Assembly (NCBI RefSeq): GCF_001680005.1
Contig: NC_033561.1
Span: 1,054,001 to 1,118,000, forward strand
DNA length: 64,000 nt
From: Plasmodium coatneyi
Lineage: Eukaryota > Apicomplexa > Aconoidasida > Haemosporida > Plasmodiidae
Direction: 5' to 3'
Every line of letters starts with the position of its first letter. Within the stretch, counting starts at the first letter, position 1. The notes beneath the pieces were generated by a model, which did not search any database, was not told the DNA's origin, and was given only the letters and a program-made list of their open reading frames with translations. This document shows, in pieces, positions 12,001 to 21,638 of the stretch. The position numbers and the translations under genes are program-made.

Positions 12001-13757
12001 ACTTTACCAAAGTTACTACGTACTGTTTAACTGCTTCGTGGAATGATTCACTCAGATTTTTCTTGACGGAGGCATTCCTATATAGAGAACTGGTCGTGTG
12101 ATGTTCGTCTATTTTATCCCCCCCGTTGGGTAAACTTCCTTCTGAGGTGAATTCTCCTGAGGGGGGTGAAACTTTCACATGATCGTCCTTCACAGGGTGG
12201 ATCATCTCAAGTGTTAGCTCCTTCTCATGGTTACAAAAATGGTTAGCTGATGAGAAGACTCTTCCTTTGGTGTAAAAAAAGAAGGTTTTAAGGGGATTCT
12301 TTAGGGGTGCCCCTCCATGTCCGTTTTTCGTCTGTGCAAGGTTGGCAGAAGGGGAACAACCTCCCGATGAGGAATCCCCCCAGAACACGGTCCCGCCAAT
12401 GTCGTGAAAAGAATCCACCTGCACCGAAACGTCTCTCTGGAAAACCTGCTCGTTACACAAGTACCTAATGGTTAGTGTACCGAAGGTATTCACAAAGTAG
12501 TGAAAAAAAAAAGTCAAACTTATTGTCTTTTTCTCCCCCGGTTTTAGGTAACCTGCATTGGGAGAAATGACCAGAGTGTAGTTCTTGTGCTCATCGAAGA
12601 AGAGATAATCCTTCTGTCTTAATACTTCATTTTCCAGTTTAAGTTTTTTTTTATACGAAATGGTAAAGACAACTATGCTGGACGATGTGTTGTGCAGCTC
12701 AATCGAGTTGGGGATGACTTTCCTTCCTCGGTTTTCAATTCGTATGACTTGTTTGCTCGTTCGCAGGGGTTGTTCATTCGAGGGGGTGTCCACCTTACGG
12801 TCATGGGTGGTGTCCTCTATGTTGCATGCAGTGGGGAGTGCCTCCTCATTCGCATTTCCCACCTCATCCACAGTTGCTGCCTCCGCCAAGTCGACCTTCC
12901 TCCCCTGCACGACGAAGGCACTGTCCAACGGAATGGCAAAATTTTTCAAAACGAACTCCAGGTTGCTTTTAATCTTGTTGATTATTTGCCCCTCGTAGAG
13001 TTTCTTCTTGGCGTCTCTGTTCGTGACGTAGCGATCGTCCCCTTCCTTGACTGCGGGGTTCTCTCCCTCGTTTGGTTTTCCACCGGCGGGGAGATCCCCC
13101 CCGTCGGGTATGTATGTTGAATTGCCCCCCCTTCGAACACCTTCTCGAATATTTCCCTATTCCCTTTGCAAAGGCCCCCTTCAAGATTGACCTTTTTCAC
13201 TGCCTCTTTAAATCTGATGCTTCCGCTTTCGGCCCGTAGGTTCTCTGTCCAGTTCACTTTTTTTTTCTCCTCTTTGTTGAGGTGTTCAATGAGGGTGTTC
13301 AACTGGGGAGGGTGAAAAAAAAGAGTTAGGTAACTGATAGACGTGTGCCCTTTTTGGGGGGTGACTTGTATGCAACGATCTATACTCCTATGGCCATATC
13401 TTCGGGAGAGATGTCACCCCTTTTCCTTCTCATTACTTCGTTTCTCTCCCGGTACTTCTCCCCCTGGTCGGCCAGGGTTTCCCCCTTCTTCTTCGTCCGT
13501 TCCTTTATCAGCTGTCTCTGTTTGTCCCACTTATTCTTCACGTCCTCGAACTTTCGCAGCACCTGCCGTCGAACGGGAAAGAAACAAGGGCAGGGTTGAG
13601 CAGCGGTATCAAAGGGATTCCTTCCCCCCATTCAGTCGTTCTTTTTGCCTAATTTTTGTTGTTGCCTTTCCCCCCTTTTAGTTACCCGATCCTCCCTCGT
13701 CGCCTTCATCTCCTCCGCGGTTACGATTCCTTTCGTTCGTCTTTTTTTCTCCTCCAT
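9017..13757 (-). CDS. Large protein: ASH-like N-terminal domain plus degenerate PGK-like region (possible frameshift)
   Basis: Unnamed large protein. Inferred exons: 13757-13686 (MEEKKRRTKGIVTAEEMK...), 13562-13386, then a long 3' exon beginning at 13302. Between 13131 and 13096 the reading frame moves by one base at two runs of seven C, so a frameshift or a sequence error is likely. The main frame then runs openly to the stop at 9017. About 12,720-12,400 encodes a beta-sandwich resembling ASH/MSP domains of ciliary proteins (SIELHNTSSSIVVFTISYK, GYLKPGEKKTISLTF). From about 11,450 onward, segments follow phosphoglycerate kinase order: VRNVILFVDANKGG, NIVFVEDREVF, YIIDDHIEAERKKC, PEGIQVQVGMVATKMV, WIISPNIKNDLLD and ADKVLWLCGAF. 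The PGK nucleotide-binding glycines are not conserved, so catalysis is doubtful. An axonemal role in male gametes is an inference from the ASH-like domain. Long charged inserts separate the modules. Confidence 0.7.
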
Positions 13758-14237
13758 GGTGGAGAGGAGGTCCACGGGAGGGGGGGCTACGAAGGTGTAT
13801 CCAAAAAAAAAAAAAAAAAAAAAAAAGGGTCCCACACTGGTTGGTCAGTCAAGGTGTCCTCCCTCACTCGGCTCGTCCCCCCATGGTGTGTTTCATTTCA
13901 GCAGTGCTGCTCTGTGTATCTCCGATGTGACGTCTTTCTTTTTCTCCTTCTTTAAACGATCATTCTTAGGGGAGAGTTTTTTTCCTGCGCATTGATAAAT
14001 ACTCGCGTTTTTCTTCTTCCCGTGTGCACATCGTGGGGGCCGCAATTTCGCAGATGCGTGAAGATAGGTCCAATTGGGGAGACACCTCCGTTCGGTTAAG
14101 TAGTTGATATCGTGGCGTTCCCCAGGGAGGGGCTCTGCTTGATATTTCTTCATTGCCTGGCATTTCTTCATTGGCTGGTATTTCTTCATTGCATGGTATG
14201 TTTCATTGCGTGGTTTATTTTTTGCCTCCCCTACGCC
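13758..14237. other. Spacer with poly(A) run and small tandem repeat
   Basis: About 480 bp between two minus-strand genes. It holds a 24-base A-run near 13802-13826 and the 18-bp tandem repeat at 14143-14213. A minus-strand open frame (13893-14189) is made partly of the repeat and was not accepted as a gene. Confidence 0.5.
14143..14213. repeat. Tandem repeat, 18-bp unit, four copies
   Basis: Units at 14143-14160, 14161-14178, 14179-14196 and 14197-14213 share the core ATTTCTTCATTGCNTGG with one to three changes; the last is 17 bp. It sits just downstream of the stop codon of the RsfS-like gene (minus strand), so it lies in that gene's 3' UTR or 3' flank. Confidence 0.85.
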
Positions 14238-15557
14238 TCACGTATCCGTAAGGAACTTGCGGTAAAGCTCATCATTCGGATAGGCGTCCAGGGAGGAGTT
14301 ACTGCGGACGATGTAGGGGGGCGGAATGCCTGGCGTGTAGTCGAAGAAGGCAGGGAAATTCCCACTGTCGAAATGCTCATGGGGGTAAAGGAAGAGACTT
14401 TCCAGGTCGTAAAGATCTCGTAACTCCTTCGTAACTACATGCACTTTGAGGGGACCACAGTGGGCAATGATCCAGTCATCAAACTTATTGCAGTAACAGT
14501 AGGCTACCTTCGAAATGTAGGGTATCTCTAGGTCTACAAAAATTCTACTGATTAATTTACCCACTCGTTTATTATGTTTGGGTGTTTCTCCTGTGCAAAG
14601 AATTAGGAACATCCCGATGTCTCTCCGTCCGCATTTATCCAAGTCTATTACTTTAATGTTTTTTACCTTCTCATGCTTTAGGATGAAGACGATCTGCTCG
14701 ATGGTGGGCATGACCCCCTTCTCCAGTTCGACACTGTCGTCTGCTTCGTTGCTGCCTTCATCACCGTTTGTTTCCCCTTCATCATCTTCGTAGTCGAACA
14801 GGTAGTTCTCCCTCTGCCTGACAATGGGGTCCGTCACCTGGGTGTGGTAATAGTCTTCTTCAGCTTCCTCCCCCTGGGTTGTCTGTCCCCCAAGGTGAGG
14901 GTTACTCCCCCCATCCAGTTTTATCCTCCGTTCGTTGTACTGCTTCATACTTTCCATTATAAGCTTCTCCTTGTTCTCTTCATAAAATCTTTGTGCAGGG
15001 GTTAACCCTTGGTAGTTTTTTTCCCCTGCGTGATGATCGCGTTTTGGTTTCTCCTCGAAGGTGGTTGGTCTATATGCTTGCTCTGCGTTATAGCCCACTC
15101 GTTGCTCTCCTGCTGCTGCTTCCCCCCTTTCCATTTGGAGTCCCCCCTTCTCATTCGACCCTTCGTGCTGTCCTTCCTTCGCTGTCCACTCATCCCCTCC
15201 GAGCTGCTTAAGTGTGTAATAGTCAATCGTCTCCTGGATGAAGCTTCTCACATCGACATTCTTAAAGTACCTCATGTTTTTGTAGAATTCATCTTCTCTG
15301 TTTTGATCGTCTTTGTTTTCTTCCCCTGTTTGTTTCACCTCCCCCCAGGGGATGTTATCATTCCGGAGGATCCTCTCATCAATGTTAATTATTTCCACTC
15401 GGTCGTCATTGCTGTTTTCGTTGCACACGTGTTCACTTGTTTCCCCGTCCAGAGGCCCCCCTCTTTCTTTGAGCTTGTCAAAAATTTTGTTATGGTTCCC
15501 AATGTACCTCCTCGCGAAGGAGAGCGGCGCACAGGTTGGGAACCTCCTCACGAACAT
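14238..15557 (-). CDS. Ribosome silencing factor, RsfS/Iojap family (organelle-type)
   Basis: Single-exon gene, 439 aa. The C-terminal third (about 282-400) matches the RsfS/Iojap/DUF143 family, which binds ribosomal protein uL14 of bacterial-type ribosomes and blocks subunit joining. Visible motifs are KVIDLDKCGRRDIGMFLILC, the internal DDWIIAHCGPLKVHVVT strand pair and the family signature ELRDLYDLESLF. Bacterial members are about 105-130 aa, so about 280 N-terminal residues are an extension. It starts MFVRRFPTCAPLSFARRY, a basic, hydroxylated stretch suggesting a mitochondrial (or apicoplast) targeting peptide, followed by acidic low-complexity sequence. It shares a 423-bp divergent promoter region with the NSUN5-like gene. 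Organelle assignment is inference; family membership is firm. Confidence 0.92.
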   Translation of the reverse strand: MFVRRFPTCAPLSFARRYIGNHNKIFDKLKERGGPLDGETSEHVCNENSNDDRVEIINIDERILRNDNIPWGEVKQTGEENKDDQNREDEFYKNMRYFKNVDVRSFIQETIDYYTLKQLGGDEWTAKEGQHEGSNEKGGLQMERGEAAAGEQRVGYNAEQAYRPTTFEEKPKRDHHAGEKNYQGLTPAQRFYEENKEKLIMESMKQYNERRIKLDGGSNPHLGGQTTQGEEAEEDYYHTQVTDPIVRQRENYLFDYEDDEGETNGDEGSNEADDSVELEKGVMPTIEQIVFILKHEKVKNIKVIDLDKCGRRDIGMFLILCTGETPKHNKRVGKLISRIFVDLEIPYISKVAYCYCNKFDDWIIAHCGPLKVHVVTKELRDLYDLESLFLYPHEHFDSGNFPAFFDYTPGIPPPYIVRSNSSLDAYPNDELYRKFLTDT

Positions 15558-15980
15558 GCTCAGTGGGAGGGGGAGGTATAGAAAAAAAAAAGGGAAGAAT
15601 ACCTCTATGTGGGCAAAACGAATAGGTGGAAGGCGCCGTCTGTTTGTTCTCCTCTCGCCATGATTTATATAGCCATTTTTTTTTTTTTTTGTTCAGGTGA
15701 AAAAAGAGTTGTCGCCCCTTCAGGTGGGTATAATTTTGCAAAAATCGCCTGACCTGTTCAGAAAAAAAAAAAACTTTTTTTTTTTTTTCAAGCCTTCATG
15801 GTGGAAGCAGTTTGCACAGCCGTTCGTTCAACCGGCAGTCTTCCCATCTGTTAATTTACTCACTTGAGTCCCCCCCCTTGGCACTCCCAACACTGAGGCG
15901 TTTCTCCCAGTTTTACAATGCGAACGACTTCACTTTTTTTCTCTCCATCCGCGGGGTAGCTAGCCGAACGGGCCGCAAAC
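15558..15980. promoter_or_regulatory. Shared divergent promoter region (RsfS-like / NSUN5-like)
   Basis: 423 bp between head-to-head genes, so it must carry both promoters and 5' UTRs. It contains T-runs (15677-15690, 15774-15789), an A-run and one copy of a dispersed element with the core CGCCTGACCTGTTCAG (about 15732-15761) that recurs elsewhere in the window. No individual factor site can be proven. Confidence 0.5.
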
Positions 15981-17545
15981 ATGTCGTTCATCTATAGGAG
16001 GGCGGCGCAAATGCTGTCGAGGTGCGCGAAGGGAGGGGGCATCAAGGAGGTTCTGCATGAGAAGGAGGACCCCTCAATTAAGAAGGTGAGCAAAAACCGG
16101 TGAAGTGGTATCACGGTGGGTCACCCTCCGTTTCATTTAAAACCGCATCGCATCGTCCCGCGTCATGTTGCATCATTTCCCTTCCCCCACCACAGCTCTA
16201 CTTCATCCTGCACAAGGCGCTGGAAGACCTGGACATCCTGAACCAGGTGTACACCGAGCACCTGTCCAAGTGTTGCAAGAACAAGTTCCTGGGCATCGTC
16301 CTCCTGTGTGTGCTCGTGCAGAGGAACAAAATCGACGGGGGAGGGAAGTTAAAAAGGGAAATACTAAAAAGGCAGAAGGAGATTCTTCACCTCTACAACT
16401 GTTTGAAGGAGAAAGAGGAAAGCAACAAACAAACAAATCAAAGAAAAAAAAAACAGCTAGCCAAATATTTTATCATACATGACCAGGACAGAAACAGCGA
16501 TGCATTGAACGAACTGAGGGGACTCCTTCCAGTGGAGGAGGACGAAGATGTGGAAGGTCTCTACAAAATTGAAAGTGACCAGTTAAGCACTCTCATCACT
16601 ACCCCCACGTATCAGCAGCAAAGTGTGAGGATAATAGACAAGACGTCCTGCCTAGTTGTGCAAGCAGGAAACATCAAACAGGGAATGGTCATCGTGGATG
16701 TCTGCTCAGCGCCGGGAAGCAAAGCCATATTTACCCTCACGCTGTTAAAGGAGAAGGGGTACCTTGTGTGCATCGAGAAGGATAAAAAAAGGTGCTTCAC
16801 TCTATTGCAGGAAATAATGAAGCAGAATCGCGAGTTTGACGGCATCTACCTGGATGAAGAATTCTCCGAGGAAAATAAATTAGCCCTAACGGAGGGGAAC
16901 TTTTTTGCAAAAAATAGAGAGACGAATGTTTACTACATAAAACACCGACGTAGCGAGATGGTCATCAAAGTTTTTAATGTGGATTTTTTCGAGTTGAGTG
17001 CCGACCATTTTTCGTCGCTCGGGAAGGTGGACGTCGTGTTCGTTGACCCCTCCTGTTCATCCAGTGGCATGCCTGACTTTGCGCACAAGGAGAGCATGCG
17101 GAGGGTGTTTCTCCCCGGGGGGGAAGACTCCAAAGGTGGGCTGCCCCCCCAAGTAGGAGACCTCCCTCCGGAAGAACCAACCCCGAAAGACGACTTCCAC
17201 GATGACGTGGCGGAGGGAAGAATCCCAAAGGTCCCCCCGCCGTTTAAACATAAAGTAGACAGGCTCGCCCAGTTTCAAAAAAAAATTTTAAACCACGCAC
17301 TGGCCACGTTGCAAACAGCCAACACGTTTGTGTATTCCACGTGTTCCTTCTTTGAAGAAGAAAATGAACAGGTTGTTGAGTCTGTGTTGCAGTCGAATCC
17401 GGGGGTTCGTTTAGAGAAGGCAGGGAAGGACAAGTTCCTGTTTAACCGTGGCAAGTCAGTCATCTCGAGTCAGTGTGTGCGCACCTTCCCAGAGCTGCAT
17501 GCATGTAGGGGTATTTTCGTCTCAAAGTTGCGTCGACACCCCTGA
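15981..17545 (+). CDS. NOL1/NOP2/Sun rRNA cytosine-C5 methyltransferase, NSUN5/Rcm1-like
   Basis: SAM-dependent methyltransferase expected to make 5-methylcytosine in large-subunit rRNA. Two exons, 15981-16085 and 16196-17545, join in phase to 484 aa. The first exon opens MSFIYRRAAQMLSRCAKGGG. The SAM-binding motif is VDVCSAPGSKA (about 203-213). The two active-site cysteines are in VDPSCSSSGM (motif VI; about 319) and YSTCSFFEEENEQ (motif IV, catalytic; about 417). DPSC rather than DPPC is the form found in NSUN5/Rcm1 and not in NOP2, NSUN2 or NSUN6, which is why I favour that subfamily. A Plasmodium-specific charged insert lies between the two motifs (about 340-380). It is convergent with the dynein intermediate chain gene, only about 100 bp apart. 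Confidence 0.92.
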
Positions 17546-17649
17546 ACGATTGACTCCTATTATGTTATGCTTTTCATTATACCCCGTTATCGGTGGGAAG
17601 TAGCCCCGTCGATTGTGTCGTCAAGTTGGTTATTGCACCGCTACGCCGG

Positions 17650-19644
17650 TTAGTGCACTTCTACACCGGTTAGTGCACCGCTTCTCTCACTGCGCATCTT
17701 TTCAATGCGTGCGCTATACTTGGCGATGTCCTCGGACCTGGGCTGGTAAACTTCGCTGGAGGCGTTCCAAAGGGTTAATGCACCATCCGAGTCGGCTGCA
17801 ATCAGCTTCCTTCCGTCAGACGACCAGGCAATTTTATTTGTCGATTTCGCCTGAACAGTCATATCGAAGTAGGAGCAGTCCAGGTCTAAACACATGTTCC
17901 AGACTTTTATGTTTCCATTACTACTGCAGGTGGCGAAAATGGCTGGATGCACGGGGTTCCACTTCACATCCATAAGGTAGTCATCGAAGCAGTCAAAGGT
18001 GTAAAGTGGGTTCTGGGGTTCCTTCACAGATAGCAGTTTGCAGGACCAATCAACAGAACACGTTAGTATGAGATCGTTGTGGTCATCCGGGACCCCATCA
18101 ATGAGTGGATGGAACTGAGCAGCTGTTAACGGACCATGGTGGATGTTATAGAATTCCGTTATGCCTACCTTGGTTCCATGTATTTGTGCTTGAAATAGGG
18201 TACCGTCATCTGCTCCTCCGTAGAGGGTATTTATTTCCCCTTCCTGGAAAGAGAAGCAGCAGCATGAGACTTCCTTGTTGGTTCTTTTTAAATCAATCGT
18301 ATCCGATGGATAAGTCAGCATGTTTAGTGACCAGTTGCATAGCCTACCATCCGTGTCCGCCGTTACTAAATTGTGTGCGTTGAGCGTTCCAATGACTTCT
18401 GCACAATATATGGGGTGGAAATGACCTTGCGGAGTTAGATACGTTTTTTGTACTGGTTTTTGGCTAGCTCGTATATCCCACAGGAGGACGTTCCCTGTGT
18501 ATGTCCCTCCTATGATTAGATGCGGATTGAACTTGTTAAAGACGGAGGTACATACAGCTGCCTCCGAGGTGAATACGTACTCGGGTCGACCATTCATTGT
18601 GCTGTTCCAGACTAGGACGTAACCGTCTGGGTCGGTGTAGTTGCTCGTTGTGGACAACCCGTAGGAAGCTAAGAACAGTTCACTATACAGGTTGGACGTC
18701 CTCACATCTGTTATGGGCCTTCCATTTGTGTACTTCTTACACGAATAGGTATTCACAAATTTCATCCGTTCGGCGCTTTCCGCGTCTCCTGTTATGTCCT
18801 TTGCTGCAAAGTCGAAGGTGGCGTTGAGCACGTCTTGTTCCCCCAGGGACCTCTCCACGATTTTGGAGCTGCGTTCTAAAAAGGACAGAAAGCCTTTGCT
18901 TCGTAGGAGGAGGTCAGCTTGGTTGGGGTCCTTCCCCAGTGCCACACCCTTCTTCAAAACGGCGTCCTTTCCCAACTTGGCCGTAGAAAATTTCCCCGAT
19001 TTTAACTCACCCCCATTGGGCTGGCCATTCGAAACGAGGGAAGCAAACCTCTCCCTCCGCTTTTTTCCACTGCGCAAGTGATGAAGCGGTGAGGTGCTTT
19101 CCTCCGTGAGGAGATTCACCTGAATGGATTTGTCAAAGTGGGTCACATTTTTTTTCTCGATGTGTATGACCTTCTCCTCAGTCTGCGCTTTCCCCATTTT
19201 AAAGTTAAAATTTTTTGCTGAGTTTTTTTTTAGGAAGAGAAAATTGTTCTGTTCTGCGTATTCCTCCAGGGGGTTGGCGTTGGCGTAGAAGTTTTCCTTC
19301 GCCATGTTGTTACTGATTAGGTGACTCTGGTTGTTTTCCATGTGGGGCGTTTCATCATTACCTGCGTCCACCTGTTCCTGCAATGCGTCCATGCTTAGTT
19401 CCTCCTTCTCTATCGATTCGAGGAAGCTTTTCAACATGCTGTCAGGGTCGGGGTAGTCCCCCCCCTGGCTGTGCCTTCTATTTGTGGAGGTAAGAAACCC
19501 ATTCTCACTCTCGCTGCGTAACTGCTCCAGGTACTTTTTGTTTTCCTCCAGCTTGAGTCTCTGCTCGTTCAGTTTGTTCTGCAGGTGTTCCCTTTCCTCC
19601 TCGTCCATCGGTTTGAGGAGGTCTGGCTCGTCCGTCCTCAGCAT
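17650..19644 (-). CDS. Cytoplasmic dynein intermediate chain
   Basis: WD-repeat subunit that links dynein heavy chains to light chains and cargo adaptors. Single exon, 664 aa, about the size of animal DYNC1I. The N-terminus is a charged coiled coil (EEEREHLQNKLNEQRLKLEE, about 15-45), followed by a low-complexity linker with FDKSIQVNLLTEES, resembling the light-chain-binding stretch. The C-terminal beta-propeller (about 320-640) shows diagnostic blocks DPDGYVLVWNSTMNGRPEY, IIGGTYTGNVLLWDIRASQK, TCSVDWSCKLLSVKEPQNPL and FATCSSNGNIKVWNMCLDLD, which match cytoplasmic rather than axonemal intermediate chains. The dynein roadblock light chain lies 6 kb downstream. The start is the first ATG of the frame. 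Confidence 0.95.
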   Translation of the reverse strand: MLRTDEPDLLKPMDEEEREHLQNKLNEQRLKLEENKKYLEQLRSESENGFLTSTNRRHSQGGDYPDPDSMLKSFLESIEKEELSMDALQEQVDAGNDETPHMENNQSHLISNNMAKENFYANANPLEEYAEQNNFLFLKKNSAKNFNFKMGKAQTEEKVIHIEKKNVTHFDKSIQVNLLTEESTSPLHHLRSGKKRRERFASLVSNGQPNGGELKSGKFSTAKLGKDAVLKKGVALGKDPNQADLLLRSKGFLSFLERSSKIVERSLGEQDVLNATFDFAAKDITGDAESAERMKFVNTYSCKKYTNGRPITDVRTSNLYSELFLASYGLSTTSNYTDPDGYVLVWNSTMNGRPEYVFTSEAAVCTSVFNKFNPHLIIGGTYTGNVLLWDIRASQKPVQKTYLTPQGHFHPIYCAEVIGTLNAHNLVTADTDGRLCNWSLNMLTYPSDTIDLKRTNKEVSCCCFSFQEGEINTLYGGADDGTLFQAQIHGTKVGITEFYNIHHGPLTAAQFHPLIDGVPDDHNDLILTCSVDWSCKLLSVKEPQNPLYTFDCFDDYLMDVKWNPVHPAIFATCSSNGNIKVWNMCLDLDCSYFDMTVQAKSTNKIAWSSDGRKLIAADSDGALTLWNASSEVYQPRSEDIAKYSARIEKMRSERSGALTGVEVH

Positions 19645-21638
19645 TTTTGACCGCTGTGTTGTCGTTGGGAGGGTGTTCCGCGTTGTTGCGTCACTTCGTC
19701 GATGTGTCTAGGTTTAACCGCTAGGCTTATTCTCACATTGATGACCTATGTAGGGTGAATACTTCCTGTGGACGCGACGAATTGCGCCTTTGGAAGGGCA
19801 CTCTCCTGTATGTACACACAAGAGAAAAAAAAAAAAAAGTGTACAGGTACTGCGTGTGTGCAAGTTTACTCACAAATACAGGTACGCGAATATTCCCGCA
19901 GAGGCGTGCCCGCGAGCAACTGCGGCAAGGCCCTACAAAATGCAGATAGGGGCATGTCTACAGGGGACCTTTACGATGGAACAGCTTTTTTCTCTGTCCA
20001 CTTCTCTGCAACAGTTGGAAAGAACAAAGTAGGCAAAAAAAAAAAAAAAAAAATTCCTCACATTTTACCTTGCATGGTCAGGTAAATTTTGTATGCAAAA
20101 AATGGTTAGGAAAAAAAAAAAAATTCTCATTTGTGCTCAAAACTGCACAACGTAAGAGTGGGCAAACCAACCATGTAGTTAGAGCAGTTTTATGTGTGGG
20201 CATACATGTAGGGGCAGAGTGGACATCCTTCATTTTCTTCTACTCCCCCTGGGATTTTTCTTTTGTATTTTTTTTTAACTCGAAAGGGCAATCTGTCCGC
20301 CGTGCACTTTGCGCGAGTGGCTCTTTCCCAATCTGGTGAGCAACCAAGGTAAGCTTTTCGTGTGCAAAAAAAAAAAAAAAAAAAAAAACCTATGCGTCGA
20401 TCACAGTCCCAACAACCTATGTACATATTTGATCGGCCACAAATTAAGGATGGTACTAACGCGATTAAGCATTATGTGTAGTTTCGAAAATAGAAAGGAT
20501 ACTCCCCTGCTTTTCAATGAGTATTGTTCTCCCTAACGTTGTAATGAAGGAGTTGTGTGAAGAGATGCCGTCTTACACCACAAATAGCGTATGTGAAAAT
20601 GCTTTCCACTCTGATGGGGAAAATAATGGGGTGCGGATTGTGCTTGGTCACCACGAGCAGAGCACTCTTCCCGCTGTCTACATCTCCACGATTATACACG
20701 ATTGATTAAGCGTAAAGTGCCTGCGAATGTTTATTACGGTGGGACATGTGAAGTCATCGTTTAGAACCCCTGTCACGATCTGTCCCTCACACATGTATGT
20801 TCACCTCTTCGATGATGAATAGACAAAAATAAAAGTTCTTTCTTTTTACCTGACTTGTTCAGAATTATTCTGCAACGGGCAGGTATCGCAGCAAAAAAAA
20901 AAAAAAAAAAAAGCTGACCTGTTCAGGCGTATTGCCTATGTGTGCAGTTTTGTCAAAATAGCGAAAGTGTGGGTGGACCAATTCGATGTGTTTCTTCTCT
21001 TTGGTGTGCGTTCTTTCCATCCCTATTCCTTCCCCCTCAGCAAATGGATATAGCTTCTGCTCTTTGCAATCTACACGAACATTTCGTGGTAAGCATAGTG
21101 TGGAGGACGAGAGGGGCATAGTAAAATCTTCCCGCACAGTTCAAATGGTATAATTGTCATTTTGGCATTTTCCCCTGAAGGTTACACACAACAACAGGTG
21201 TTACAGTGACAGTGGCACGTTTGCTGACTTCTTAGGAACAATTTTTAACCCCGTTTTGTCTCGAAGTTTGTCTATACTCCTCTCATAGGGGAAGCTCACC
21301 TGTACGTACACCTCCCCCCGGTGGGAAGAGCAACATGGAGGGAAAAATTCGGGACCCTCCTCTCATAGACCAATTTTTGCAGCTCCTCCAAACCGTTCGT
21401 TAATTTTTTGGGTTGTCTTTTCTCCCTTCTGCAATTGTTAATGTGTTTACTGAGGGTGAAGTTTGTCTAAATTTTTTTTTTTGTCTTTTATTCATCCAGA
21501 GTAAAATCTTAAAGTGTTTTCTTTTTTGTCAGAATTGCTAATCTGTTTGTGTCCCCCACTTGTGTATGTTCTTTGTTCGTATTTTTTTCTCCGAACGTGT
21601 GTGTCTGCTCTGTTCTGTTGAGGAGTCCGTTAGTGACC
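19645..21638. promoter_or_regulatory. Divergent intergenic region (dynein IC / coiled-coil gene)
   Basis: Two kilobases between head-to-head genes, with A-runs at 19827-19839, 20035-20053, 20366-20388 and 20893-20912. Two copies of the dispersed TGTTCAG-containing element occur here (20849-20862 and 20915-20929). Open frames are short and lack family resemblance. It should contain both promoters; I see no RNA gene. Confidence 0.5.

Noticed and set aside
13893..14189. Minus-strand frame starting MKKYQPMKKCQAMKKYQ
   Set aside because: Its start is made of the 18-bp tandem repeat and the rest shows no resemblance to a known protein.
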